Positions 45,749 through 59,894 of a DNA stretch of 64,000 nt are shown in pieces. The notes under the pieces are model-generated. The model did no database searches. It had not been told where the DNA came from and was given only the letters and a program-made list of their open reading frames with translations. The first letter of the stretch is position 1, and every line of letters begins with the position of its first letter. Both the position numbers and the translations under genes were made by a program. This stretch comes from Arthrobacter koreensis (GTDB lineage Bacteria; Actinomycetota; Actinomycetes; Actinomycetales; Micrococcaceae): assembly GCF_009193255.1 (NCBI RefSeq), contig NZ_WACG01000007.1:151637-215636 (forward strand). Direction: 5' to 3'.

Positions 45749-45788
45749 GCGTGAAGCCCCGCCGGTACGTTCCGGCGGGGTTTCGCGC
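45749..45788. terminator. Strong terminator after pheT
   Basis: A 17-bp stem joins 45749-45765 to 45772-45788 (6-base loop, TACGTT). The core is GAAGCCCCGCCGG with its near-perfect complement, and TTTCGCGC closes the far side. It lies 12 bp after the pheT stop. Confidence 0.9.
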
Positions 45789-45809
45789 ATGTTTGTTAGC
45801 TTGTGGAGG

Positions 45810-46430
45810 ATGAATACCTTCCCCGCATCCGGCACCTGGTACCTCTTCGACTACGGCAGAGTGATCTCCACCGAGCCCCTCGCTGAAGACTGGGATGCGC
45901 TGGGGGAGGCTGCCGGACTGGACCTGCGGTCCCCGTCGAGTTCCTATTGGGCTGCGCGGCTGGAGTACGACGGCGGCGGGCTCAGTCCGGCTGAATACTG
46001 GTCTTCCGTGCTTGGCCGGCCCGTCGGTGGTGATGACCTGGACCGGCTGGAAGAGCTGGACGCCCGCCTGTGGTCCCGGCTGAACCCCCGAACCCTGGAA
46101 GTCCTTGATTTCCTGGCGGCGCAGGGCGCGCACTTGGCGCTGCTCTCCAACATGCCCGAAGGGATGTCCCACCGGTACGAGTCGGAGGCCTCCTGGCCAG
46201 GGTTTTTCGCCGCCCGCTACTTCAGCGGCCGGCTGCGCATGGTCAAGCCGGAGCCGCAGATTTACCGGCATGTCCTGAAAGGCCTCGGTGCAGCCCCCGA
46301 AGACGTGGTGTTCATCGATGACAGCCGGGCGAACATCGAAGCGGCCGAGGCACTGGGTATGCGGGTGGTCCTGCTCAGGGAGGACACGGACCTGCGGCAG
46401 GAGCTCACCCTGCTTGGGGAGCCGGCCTAG
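45810..46430 (+). CDS. HAD-superfamily phosphatase, YihX-like
   Basis: 206 aa from the ATG at 45810; an in-frame ATG at 45789 is possible. Motif I reads LFDYGRVIS, so the nucleophile Asp is followed by Gly at +2, as in YihX-type sugar phosphatases (DxG variant). Motif II is LLSN. Lys is in MVKPEPQIY. Motif IV is FIDDSRANI. A sugar phosphate or similar small substrate is likely but unproven. Only 21 bases separate it from the pheT terminator, so it may rely on read-through or a compact promoter. It overlaps the next, convergent gene by 4 bp. Confidence 0.82.
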   Translation: MNTFPASGTWYLFDYGRVISTEPLAEDWDALGEAAGLDLRSPSSSYWAARLEYDGGGLSPAEYWSSVLGRPVGGDDLDRLEELDARLWSRLNPRTLEVLDFLAAQGAHLALLSNMPEGMSHRYESEASWPGFFAARYFSGRLRMVKPEPQIYRHVLKGLGAAPEDVVFIDDSRANIEAAEALGMRVVLLREDTDLRQELTLLGEPA

Positions 46431-46870
46431 CCGCCCTTGATGCGCGGCCCGTCTTCGTCTCTGCCGCCCGCGCATCCGTTTTGGACTGGATCATTTGGTT
46501 TCCGGCTCTCCACCAGGGATGAGGTGCTGGTGCCCACTCCGACGAGCAGGCAGCCGGTGGCTAACCAGCCGTACCCGTGGACAGTGCCGTAGAAGAGGAC
46601 GGGAACCAGAACTGCTCCGGCCAAGGCAGCAGGTCCCAGGCGCTTGCCCCGGGGTCGAACGGTCCGCACGGTTTCGTGCCGTGCCGCGGACTGTCGGTCC
46701 CTGATCACCCGGACGGTCAGGGCGAGTCCGAAGAGAAGCGGCGTGGCCTGAACGAGCTGGGCCCTTGGCGGCAGGCTGATCAAACTGGCGCACAGGACGC
46801 CCACGACGACGAGGACGATGCTCGCGGCGTCGAGCAGCTTGACGTTGTCCGGGGCCTTGGGGCTCGTCAT
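46427..46870 (-). CDS. Small membrane protein of unknown function
   Basis: 147 aa. Three to four hydrophobic helices are visible: about 16-31 (ASIVLVVVGVLCASLI), 40-55, 80-98 and 101-118. A basic loop, RDRQSAARHETVRTVRPRGK, lies between the middle pairs. The tail is acidic and polar. I do not recognise a family. It overlaps the convergent HAD gene by 4 bp. Confidence 0.7.
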   Translation of the reverse strand: MTSPKAPDNVKLLDAASIVLVVVGVLCASLISLPPRAQLVQATPLLFGLALTVRVIRDRQSAARHETVRTVRPRGKRLGPAALAGAVLVPVLFYGTVHGYGWLATGCLLVGVGTSTSSLVESRKPNDPVQNGCAGGRDEDGPRIKGG

Positions 46871-46953
46871 GGTGCAGAGTCTGGCACAAAGTCGCTGCGC
46901 CGTTGTAAGGGAGCGGTATCAGGCACGGCGTGCGGGGGCCGGAGGGGGCAATT

Positions 46954-47067
46954 CTGCTGCCGGTTCGGGAAGATCCGACCGGTTCGCACTTTTCCTGCCG
47001 CTTGGATCTGGCAGCAAAACCCGGAACCGGCAGCAGAACCCGGAACCGGCAACAGAACCCCAACCCG
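46954..47067. repeat. 19-bp direct repeats with an inverted arm
   Basis: Three tandem 19-bp units (GCAGCAAAACCCGGAACCG and variants) occupy 47011-47067, just after the quinone reductase gene. An inverted copy of the core, CTGCTGCCGGTTCGGG, is at 46954-46969 and can pair with 47020-47036. It may act as a terminator region; it holds no gene. Confidence 0.75.
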
Positions 47068-47075
47068 GGCGAACG

Positions 47076-48041
47076 CTACGGAACCAGCAGCACCTTGCCG
47101 GTCGTCTTGCGGCCTTCCAGGTCTTCGTGCGCGCGGGCAGCTTCGGCAAGGGGATAGGTTGCGCCGATCCGCACGTCCAGGGTCCCGGCCTCCACCATTT
47201 CGAACAGTTCGCGGGCACGCCACTGCCGTTCCTCCGCGCTGAGCAGGTAATCCCTTATGGTCGGCCGGGTCAGGTACAGCGAGCCCAGGGCGTTCAGCCG
47301 CTGGATGTCGAACGGGGGCACCTGGCCCGACGCACCGCCGAACAGCACCATCATGCCGCGGGGCCGCAGGCTGGAAAGCGAGCCGTCGAACGTGGCCTTC
47401 CCGACGCCGTCGAACACCACATCCACGCCGCGGCCGTCCGTCAGCTCCCGCACCCGGTCAGCGAAGCCGTCGTAGCGCAGCACATGGTCCGCGCCGGCTG
47501 CGGCCGCCAGTGCTTCCTTCTCATCGGTGGAGACCGTGGTGATCACGGTCGCGCCCTTGGCTTTGAGCAGTTGGGTCAGCAGCAGCCCGACTCCGCCGGC
47601 ACCGGCATGGGTCAGGACGGTCTCCCCGGACTGAACCGGGTACGTCGAGTTGCAGAGGTAGTGCGCCGTCATGCCCTGCAGCGGCAGGGCAGCAGCCACT
47701 TCGCTGCTCACGCCCCGGGGAACGGGGAGAGCCTTGGACGCGTCCAGCAGCATGTACTCCGAGTAGGCTCCGCCGCCTTCCGCGGTTGCTACGCGGTCCC
47801 CGTCGCTGAAAGCAGCAACGTCCATGCCTGCCTGGACTACCGTGCCGGCGGCTTCGGAACCGGGAATGAAGGGGTACTTCATCGGATAGACACCGCTGCG
47901 CTGGTATGTGTCGATGAAGTTCACGCCCGTGGCCGCCACCTTCACGAGCAACTCGTTCGGGCCGGGAACCGGGAGGTCCACGTCTTCGTAGCGCAGAATT
48001 TCAGGTCCGCCCGCTTTCGGGACGACAATGGCCTTATGCAT
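47076..48041 (-). CDS. qor: Zinc-independent quinone oxidoreductase
   Basis: 321 aa from the ATG at 48039-48041 behind GGAAGAGG; a longer open frame runs to 48194 but has no family similarity. It is an MDR (medium-chain) NADPH:quinone reductase: residues 1-125 show the GroES-like fold (VNFIDTYQRSGVYPMKYPF), and HAGAGGVGLLLTQLLKAKGA is the Rossmann NADPH site. No zinc-binding Cys/His cluster is visible. The role is probably detoxification of quinones. Divergent from argC. Confidence 0.88.
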   Translation of the reverse strand: MHKAIVVPKAGGPEILRYEDVDLPVPGPNELLVKVAATGVNFIDTYQRSGVYPMKYPFIPGSEAAGTVVQAGMDVAAFSDGDRVATAEGGGAYSEYMLLDASKALPVPRGVSSEVAAALPLQGMTAHYLCNSTYPVQSGETVLTHAGAGGVGLLLTQLLKAKGATVITTVSTDEKEALAAAAGADHVLRYDGFADRVRELTDGRGVDVVFDGVGKATFDGSLSSLRPRGMMVLFGGASGQVPPFDIQRLNALGSLYLTRPTIRDYLLSAEERQWRARELFEMVEAGTLDVRIGATYPLAEAARAHEDLEGRKTTGKVLLVP

Positions 48042-48143
48042 GGAATGCCTCTTCCGATGGATGGGCGGGGTTAACCGGGTACGCGAACCCATCGTAGGAC
48101 GCCTGTTGCCGGGAGGCACAGCGATTGCCTCACCAAGGACACA

Positions 48144-49223
<1,080 letters not shown>

Positions 49224-49224
<1 letters not shown>

Positions 49225-50393
49225 TGAGCACCAACGCAGCAACCGGCATCACCGCACCGGCAGGATTCCGGGCAGCCGGCGTCACCGCAGGCCTGAAGGC
49301 CTCTGGGGGACGTGACGTCGCGCTGGTGGTCAACGACGGTCCTGCCAAGGCAGCAGCAGCGGTCTTCACCCGGAACCGCGTCGCCGCAGCACCCGTGCAC
49401 TGGTCCCGGCAGGCCATCTCCGACGGCCGGGCCGACGCCGTGTTCCTCAACTCCGGCGGCGCCAACGCCTGCACCGGCCCGCAGGGTTTCCAGAACACCC
49501 ACGCCACCGCGGAGAAGGTCGCTAACCTGCTCGGCGTTTCCGCGAACGACGTCCTGGTCTGCTCCACCGGCCTGATCGGCGAGCAGCTGCCCATGGACAA
49601 GATCCTTCCGGGCGCGGAAGCCGCTGCGGCAGCGTTGGACGCCGACGGCTGTGCCCTGGCTGCCGAGGCGATCATGACCACCGACACCGTTTCCAAGCAG
49701 GCAGTGTTTACCGGTTCCGGCTACAGCATTGGCGGCATGGCCAAGGGCGCCGGCATGCTGGCTCCGGGCCTGGCTACGATGCTGGTGGTCCTCACCACCG
49801 ATGCGGACCTCGACGCCGCAGCCCTGGACACGGCACTGCGCGCCGCCACCGCCGTCACCTTCGACCGCACGGATTCGGACGGCTGCATGTCCACCAATGA
49901 CACCGTAATCCTGATGGCCTCCGGTGCGTCCGGCACCACTCCGGACACGGAAGAGTTCACCCGCGGACTCACCGAGGTGTGCCATTCGCTGGCCCAGCAG
50001 CTGATCACCGATGCCGAAGGCGCCAGCCACGACATCGCCATCACCACCGTCAATGCCGCCACGGTGACCGACGCCGAGAACGCCTCCCGCGCCGTCGCCC
50101 GCTCCAACCTGTTCAAGACCGCCATCTTCGGCAACGACCCGAACTGGGGCCGGGTGCTCTCCGCCGTCGGCACCACGGACGCCGCCTTCGAACCGGAGAA
50201 CATCAACGTCACCATCAACGGCGTCCAGGTCTGCCGCGGCGGCGGCATCGGCGATCCGCGCGAAGGCGTGGACCTCACCGGCCGGGCCGTCAGCGTTGAA
50301 ATCGACCTCGCCGCCGGCACCGAGTCCGCGACCATCTGGACGAACGACCTGACCACGGACTACGTCCACGAAAACTCGGCGTACAGCAGCTAG
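49224..50393 (+). CDS. argJ: Bifunctional ornithine acetyltransferase/N-acetylglutamate synthase ArgJ
   Basis: 389 aa from the ATG at 49224. It recycles the acetyl group from acetylornithine to glutamate. The self-processing site is Ala184-Thr185 in GLATMLVV, where Thr185 becomes the nucleophile of the beta chain. [20 protein letters not shown] and STNDTV are further signature parts. It ends 14 bp before argB. No argE is seen; the cycle is of the ArgJ type. Confidence 0.96.
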
Positions 50394-50407
50394 GCGGGAA
50401 GAGAAGC

Positions 50408-51327
50408 ATGAGCACAGCCACCCAGCAGGACCAGGCAGCGGCACAGGACAAGGCCGCCACCCTGATCGAGGCACTGCCCTGGATCCAGCGCTTCGCCGGC
50501 AGCACCATCGTGATCAAGTACGGCGGCAACGCCATGATCAACGATGAACTGCGCCAGGCGTTCGCCGAGGACATCGTCTTCCTCCACCACGTAGGCGTCC
50601 ACCCCGTTGTGGTGCACGGCGGCGGCCCGCAGATCAGCGCGCTGCTGGACCGGCTCGGCATCGAATCCGAGTTCAAGGGCGGGCTGCGCGTCACCACGCC
50701 CGAAGCCATGGATGCCGTCCGCATGGTGCTCACCGGACAGGTGGGCCGGGAACTGGTGGGCCTGGTGAACTCCCACGGCCCCTACGCCGTCGGCCTCTCG
50801 GGCGAAGACGGCGGACTGCTGCAGGCCGTCCGCACCGGAACCGTCATTGACGGCGAGGAAGTGGACCTGGGCCTCGTCGGCGAAGTGGTGGGCGTGAACC
50901 CCGGAGCCATCCTGGACCTCATTGAAGCCGGCCGGATACCGGTCATCTCCACGGTGGCCCCGGAAATCGGCGCCGACGGCAATCCCACCGGCCAGGTGCT
51001 CAACGTCAACGCGGACACCGCTGCCGCAGCCCTGGCCGTGGCCCTGGGGGCCTGCCGCCTGGTGGTTCTCACCGACGTCGAGGGTCTCTACGCCAACTGG
51101 CCGGACAAGTCCTCACTGATCTCCGCCCTTACCGCCGGGGAGCTCCGGGACATGCTGCCCACCCTTGAATCCGGCATGATCCCCAAGATGGAAGCCTGCC
51201 TGGCCGCCGTGGACGGGGGAGTGGACCGGGCCGCCGTCGTCGACGGTCGCATGGCGCACTCGATGCTGCTGGAAGTCTTCACCACCGCCGGCATCGGCAC
51301 CCAGATCATTCCGGACGGAGCACAAGC

Positions 51328-51331
<4 letters not shown>
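50408..51331 (+). CDS. argB: Acetylglutamate kinase ArgB
   Basis: 307 aa amino acid kinase. It phosphorylates N-acetylglutamate, often with arginine feedback in actinobacteria. The nucleotide-binding start [10 protein letters not shown], then [10 protein letters not shown] and the [20 protein letters not shown] segment mark the family. The N-terminal extension (residues 1-25) is of the type seen in arginine-sensitive kinases. It overlaps argD by 4 bp. Confidence 0.95.
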
Positions 51332-54070
<2,739 letters not shown>

Positions 54071-54166
54071 AAGCTGGTCCCGGGCAGGAAATCCGCGCAG
54101 CTTCCCCCTGTTTTCACAACCAACCCGCAGCCTGAGCGCTGCACCAATCGCAAGAGGAGCACATTC

Positions 54167-55375
54167 GTGAGCGAACGTATTGTTCTGGCCTACTCCGGTG
54201 GCCTGGATACGTCAGTGGCAATCGGCTGGATTGCCGAGGCAACCGGCGCCGAGGTCATCGCCGTGGCGGTCGACGTAGGACAGGGCGGAGAGTCCCTCGA
54301 GACCATCCGCCAGCGTGCCCTCGACTGCGGCGCCGTGGAAGCCTACGTGGCTGACGCCCGCGACGAATTCGCCGCCGAGTACTGCATGCCGGCGCTGCAG
54401 GCCAATGCCCTGTACATGGATTCCTACCCGCTGGTCTCCGCCCTGTCCCGCCCGGTGATCGTCAAGCACCTGGTAGCCGCCGCCCGCCAGTTCGGCGCCA
54501 CCACCGTCTCGCATGGCTGCACCGGCAAGGGTAACGACCAGGTCCGCTTCGAAGTCGGCATCCAGACCCTGGGCCCGGACCTGAAGTGCATCGCCCCGGT
54601 CCGTGACCTGGCCCTGACCCGTGACAAGGCCATTGCCTTCGCCGAGGAGAAGAACCTGCCGATCGTCACCACCAAGAAGAATCCGTTCTCCATCGACGCC
54701 AACGTCTGGGGACGCGCCGTGGAAACCGGCTTCCTGGAAGATATCTGGAACGGCCCCACCCCGGACGTGTACGAATACACCTCCGACCCCGCCTCCGGCA
54801 TCGCCGCTGACGAAGTGGTCATCACCTTCAAGGAAGGTGTTCCGGTGGCAATCGACGGCAAGCCCGTCACCCCGCTGCAGGCCATCGAGGAAATGAACCG
54901 CCGCGCCGGCGCCCAGGGCATCGGCCGGATCGACATCGTCGAAGACCGCCTCGTGGGCATCAAGAGCCGCGAGATCTACGAAGCCCCCGGCGCCATGGCC
55001 CTGATGGCCGCGCACCGCGAGCTCGAGAACGTCACGGTGGAGCGTGAGCAGGCCCGTTTCAAGAAGACGGTTGGCCAGCGCTGGACCGAACTGGTCTACG
55101 ACGGCCAGTGGTTCTCCCCGCTGAAGAACTCCCTGGACGCCTTCATCGGTGACACCCAGAAGTACGTCTCCGGCGACATCCGCATGGACCTGCACGCAGG
55201 CCGCGCCACCGTCACCGGACGCCGCTCGGAGTCCTCGCTGTACGACTTCAACCTCGCCACCTACGACACCGGTGACACGTTCGACCAGTCGATGGCCCGC
55301 GGGTTCATCGAACTGTTCGGCATGTCCTCCAAGGTGGCTTCCGGCCGCGACCAGCGTTTGGCAGAAGGTAAGTAA
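54167..55375 (+). CDS. argG: Argininosuccinate synthase ArgG
   Basis: 402 aa with GTG start. It joins citrulline and aspartate using ATP. The P-loop-like [11 protein letters not shown] is near residue 8, and [17 protein letters not shown] is the substrate-binding segment. The 96-bp gap after argR may hold a second promoter, though none is clear to me. Confidence 0.97.
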   Translation: MSERIVLAYSGGLDTSVAIGWIAEATGAEVIAVAVDVGQGGESLETIRQRALDCGAVEAYVADARDEFAAEYCMPALQANALYMDSYPLVSALSRPVIVKHLVAAARQFGATTVSHGCTGKGNDQVRFEVGIQTLGPDLKCIAPVRDLALTRDKAIAFAEEKNLPIVTTKKNPFSIDANVWGRAVETGFLEDIWNGPTPDVYEYTSDPASGIAADEVVITFKEGVPVAIDGKPVTPLQAIEEMNRRAGAQGIGRIDIVEDRLVGIKSREIYEAPGAMALMAAHRELENVTVEREQARFKKTVGQRWTELVYDGQWFSPLKNSLDAFIGDTQKYVSGDIRMDLHAGRATVTGRRSESSLYDFNLATYDTGDTFDQSMARGFIELFGMSSKVASGRDQRLAEGK

Positions 55376-56833
<1,458 letters not shown>

Positions 56834-56851
56834 CCCCCATCCCCACTCCAT

Positions 56852-56907
56852 CGAGAGGCCAGTTACGGCCGGTTTGAGCCCTCAAACCAGCCGTAGCTGG
56901 CCTCTCG
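56852..56907. repeat. 56-bp palindromic intergenic element, copy 2
   Basis: A 27-bp stem pairs 56852-56878 with 56881-56907 and has two wobble-type differences between arms. It begins CGAGAGGCCAGTTACGGC, the same as copy 1 at 18621, and has exactly the same length of 56 bp but a different centre. It lies 18 bp after argH and 29 bp before the PNPOx-family gene. Confidence 0.9.
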
Positions 56908-56936
56908 CGTGCCGGGAGGCAGCTAGCCTAAGGCCC

Positions 56937-57470
56937 ATGCCTATCTTCGAGCCCGGTCCGAACCTGCGACGCACGCTGCGTGCGCTGCCCGACTTCGCCG
57001 ATAACCTTCCCGGCTTCGACCCGGAGCAAGCGCCGACGGACCCCGCCGAGCTGTTTCTGGCCTGGCTGGAGGAAGCCCTCGCCGCAGGGGTGGCCCAGCC
57101 GCACGCCTTCTCCCTCGCCACAGCCGATGCCGCAGGGAACCTTTCCTCCCGCATGCTGATCCTGAAGGGCCTCGACGCCGACGGATGGCACTTCGCCACC
57201 TCGCGTTCCTCCCGCAAGGGCCGCGAACTGGAGCAGAACCCACGCGCGGCGATGAACTTCTACTGGTATGCCCAGGGCCGCCAGGTCCGGGTGACGGGGA
57301 ACGTCGTGCAGCTCAGTGCCGAGGCCTCCGCCCGGGACTGGAACGAACGCCCCGGCACGGACGGGTCAGAGAACCCGCACTGGCAGCTCTACGCGCTGGT
57401 CCCCAGGGAGGTCGAGTTCTGGCAGGCGGATCCGGCCAGGCGGCACATCCGGCACCGCTACGAGCTCTAG
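56937..57470 (+). CDS. Pyridoxamine 5'-phosphate oxidase family protein
   Basis: 177 aa from the ATG at 56937. The FMN-binding split-barrel shows SRMLILKGLDADGWHFATSR, then FYWYAQGRQVRVTG, and the C-terminal dimer tail YALVPREVEFWQADPARRHI. PdxH usually has about 210-220 residues, so this is a short member and the PLP synthesis role is likely but unproved. Residues of the terminal RLAP signature of classic PdxH are missing; the chain ends HRYEL. Confidence 0.78.
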   Translation: MPIFEPGPNLRRTLRALPDFADNLPGFDPEQAPTDPAELFLAWLEEALAAGVAQPHAFSLATADAAGNLSSRMLILKGLDADGWHFATSRSSRKGRELEQNPRAAMNFYWYAQGRQVRVTGNVVQLSAEASARDWNERPGTDGSENPHWQLYALVPREVEFWQADPARRHIRHRYEL

Positions 57471-57574
57471 ACACTGCCGCGCCACCGGGGCAAGGTGTGT
57501 GCACCCCCTCCCGCCGGACGTCCGCCGCCGCTAGCCTGAAGTGGTCCGCATCCACCGTCCAGGAAGGCCGGGCC

Positions 57575-58445
57575 ATGGCTGATAGCACATCACCGTCCAC
57601 CAGCAGGGAATCCCGGCCGGTCCCCGAAGGCAGGATCGAGAGGACAGCCGGCGGATGGGTGCTGGCGTTCGACAAGCAGCTCGATTACCCCGCAGCGCAC
57701 ATCTGGGACGTCCTGACCAACCCGCGGAAGGTCGAGCAGTGGCTGGGGCCCGTCCATCCCGACTGGGAGCTGGGCAAGGAATACACCCTTGAAAAGGGCG
57801 GCAGCGGGGTATCCGGCACGGTGCTGCAGCTCAATCCGCGTTCGGCCCTGCAGATCAGCTGGGACGACGAACTCGGTGAGGAATCTGTCCTGGACTGGCA
57901 GGTCCTGGAGTCCGACGGCGGGTGCCTCCTGAAGTTCCGGGCCCACTCGGACACCCCGGACTTCCTCGCCGAAGGAAGCGCCGGCTGGCAGGGGATCATG
58001 GGCGCTTTCGCCGCCGTCGCCGCCGGGAATCCGCCGCCGGAACAGGAACCGGGCGACTGGCAGGCCCTGCGCGACGCCTACTCCCGTGAGTTCAAGATCA
58101 GCCCCACCATGGGCAGGGTGGTGGCGGACCAGGACGGCACCAGCTTCGAGTTCGAACGCTGGTACAACGCCCCCGACCCAGGATGTAGGCGCCGCCGTCG
58201 AAGCGTCCAGCGGGAACCTCGGGATCGGCGAGGAAGCGGTCACGGAAGTGCGCGACGACGGCGGGCTGGCCAAGCTGCAGGTCCGCCAGCGGGTGGCGGG
58301 CGGCACCACGGAGGACAGCGCAGCGCTGATGGCGGCCTGGCACCTGGCCCTAGACTCGGCGGCGGTCCGCCTCACGGGGGAAACGCCGCATCCCAATTCG
58401 CACCGGCTGCGCGCCCTCGAAGCGCTGTACCGCACCGCGATCTGA
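57575..58445 (+). pseudogene. SRPBCC-domain gene interrupted by a C-run frameshift
   Basis: The first 200 codons from ATG 57575 (after AGGAAGG) encode an SRPBCC protein: FDKQLDYPAAHIWDVLTNPR, then WLGPVHPDWELG and later FERWYNAP. At a run of five C (58170-58174) the frame is lost. Dropping one C would restore NAPTQDVGAAVEASSG and a further 90 residues, ending LEALYRTAI at 58445. The homologous extension is in the next frame, so a single-base slip, true or from sequencing, best explains it. In the present frame the protein would run on without a stop into mpg. Confidence 0.75.
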
Positions 58446-58483
58446 TTTTTTGCCCGGGGCGTCCCGGCCCTTACGGTAAGGGA

Positions 58484-59131
58484 ATGGACGTTTCCGATGC
58501 CCGCAGCCTCCTGGCCGTCCCAGCGACCGAAGCAGCTCCCTGGCTTTTGGGGGCAGTCCTGCACCGGGAATCAGGCGAAGGGCCGGTGGCGGTGCGGATC
58601 ACCGAGGTTGAGGCATACCTAGGGGAAGCCGATCCCGGATCGCACGCCTTCCGCGGACAGTCTGCGCGCAATTCCACCATGTTCGGCCCGGCCGGCCACC
58701 TCTACGTCTACTTCACCTACGGCATGCATTACTGCGCCAACGTCGTTTGCGGACAGGCGGGACAGGCGACCGGGCTGCTGCTGCGGGCCGGGGAAATCGT
58801 CGAGGGATCGGCGACTGCACGGCACCGGCGAAATGAACCCAGGACGGACCTTGACCTTGCCCGCGGTCCTGCCCGGCTCGCCCAGGCGCTGGGGATCGAC
58901 CGGGAACTCAACGGAGCCGACGTCTTTACCGGCCCCCTGCGGCTGGAACTGCCGGCTGCACCCGCGGACCCCGCACGGATCTCGCGCGGGCCGCGGGTGG
59001 GAGTCAGCGGCGAGGGCGGGGGAGAGGCCTATCCGTGGCGATACTGGCTCACCGGCGAACCGACTGTCTCCAAGTACCGGCCCGCCGTGAAGCGCCGCCG
59101 CCCGGCCGGAGCCACCGCACAAAAGGCCTAG
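58484..59131 (+). CDS. mpg: DNA-3-methyladenine glycosylase (Mpg/AAG family)
   Basis: 215 aa from the ATG at 58484, preceded by AAGG. It removes alkylated purines. The family features are VRITEVEAYLGEADPGSHAF (with the conserved catalytic Glu), MFGPAGHLYVYFTYGMHYCAN and ISRGPRVGVSG. It is in the same frame as the SRPBCC gene upstream and no stop lies between them, but an internal start is well supported. Confidence 0.92.
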   Translation: MDVSDARSLLAVPATEAAPWLLGAVLHRESGEGPVAVRITEVEAYLGEADPGSHAFRGQSARNSTMFGPAGHLYVYFTYGMHYCANVVCGQAGQATGLLLRAGEIVEGSATARHRRNEPRTDLDLARGPARLAQALGIDRELNGADVFTGPLRLELPAAPADPARISRGPRVGVSGEGGGEAYPWRYWLTGEPTVSKYRPAVKRRRPAGATAQKA

Positions 59132-59214
59132 GCGCGCGATCGTGTGACCAGCAGCGCAGCCGCGGAACGGCACCGGGCAGGCGAGGCGGGGCCTCCGCCC
59201 GGTAAGGTGGATGG

Positions 59215-59784
59215 GTGAAAGACGAAGCTTCAGCCCCCGTTGCCGGTTCAGCTGCTCCGGCAGAATCCATCCTCGAAACCATTGACCGCCTCTGTGCAGT
59301 GGTGCCGAATTACCCGACGCCGGGGGTGACGTTCCGCGACCTGACCCCGGTCTTCGCTGACGGACCGGCGCTGCGCGGCATGGTCGATGCCCTGCTGGCA
59401 GAGTTCGAGGGGACCTTCGACTTCGTGGCCGGTGTTGAAGCCCGCGGCTTCCTGCTCGCCGCTGCCGCCGCTTATGCCTCCGGACACGGTGTGATCACCG
59501 TCCGTAAGCCCGGCAAGCTGCCGCGCCCTACCTACAGCGAGACGTATTCGATGGAGTACGGAACCAACAGCCTTGAAGTGCACATCGGTGACATTCCGCA
59601 CGGCTCCCGCGTCCTGGTGCTGGACGATGTCCTGGCAACCGGCGGCACCCTGGGCGCTACCGCCCGGCTGATCGAACGTGCCGGCTCCAGCGTTGCCGGC
59701 ATCGGCGTCGTTCTTGAACTCGACGGACTTGGCGGCCGGGAAAACCTCGCCGGCTACAAGGTCCATTCGCTGCGCACGTACTAG
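59215..59784 (+). CDS. apt: Adenine phosphoribosyltransferase
   Basis: 189 aa with GTG start. It converts adenine and PRPP to AMP for purine salvage. PRPP-binding VLVLDDVLATGGTLGATARL is near residues 123-142. The N-terminal AVVPNYPTPGVTFRDLTPVF and FVAGVEARGFLLAAA are typical. In many actinobacteria apt lies near relA; here helD-like and tyrS genes follow. Confidence 0.94.
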   Translation: MKDEASAPVAGSAAPAESILETIDRLCAVVPNYPTPGVTFRDLTPVFADGPALRGMVDALLAEFEGTFDFVAGVEARGFLLAAAAAYASGHGVITVRKPGKLPRPTYSETYSMEYGTNSLEVHIGDIPHGSRVLVLDDVLATGGTLGATARLIERAGSSVAGIGVVLELDGLGGRENLAGYKVHSLRTY

Positions 59785-59894
59785 CCTTTTGCGCCCGGGC
59801 GGCGTGCCAATAAGCCGGACTCTGGACAGGGCATACAAAATGTGCCGACGCGGGGTAAACTTGACGGTCTGCCTTTGCGAGAGGGAACGCGAAC

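Noticed and set aside
57185..59131. A single 648-codon frame across the PNPOx gene, SRPBCC gene and mpg
   Set aside because: The first third is out of frame with the real PNPOx gene. Only the part from 57575 is coding, and mpg has its own start.
59785..59894. Search for a rifamycin-associated element before the HelD-like gene
   Set aside because: No inverted GGGGCTTGC-type palindrome is visible, so rifamycin induction cannot be claimed.
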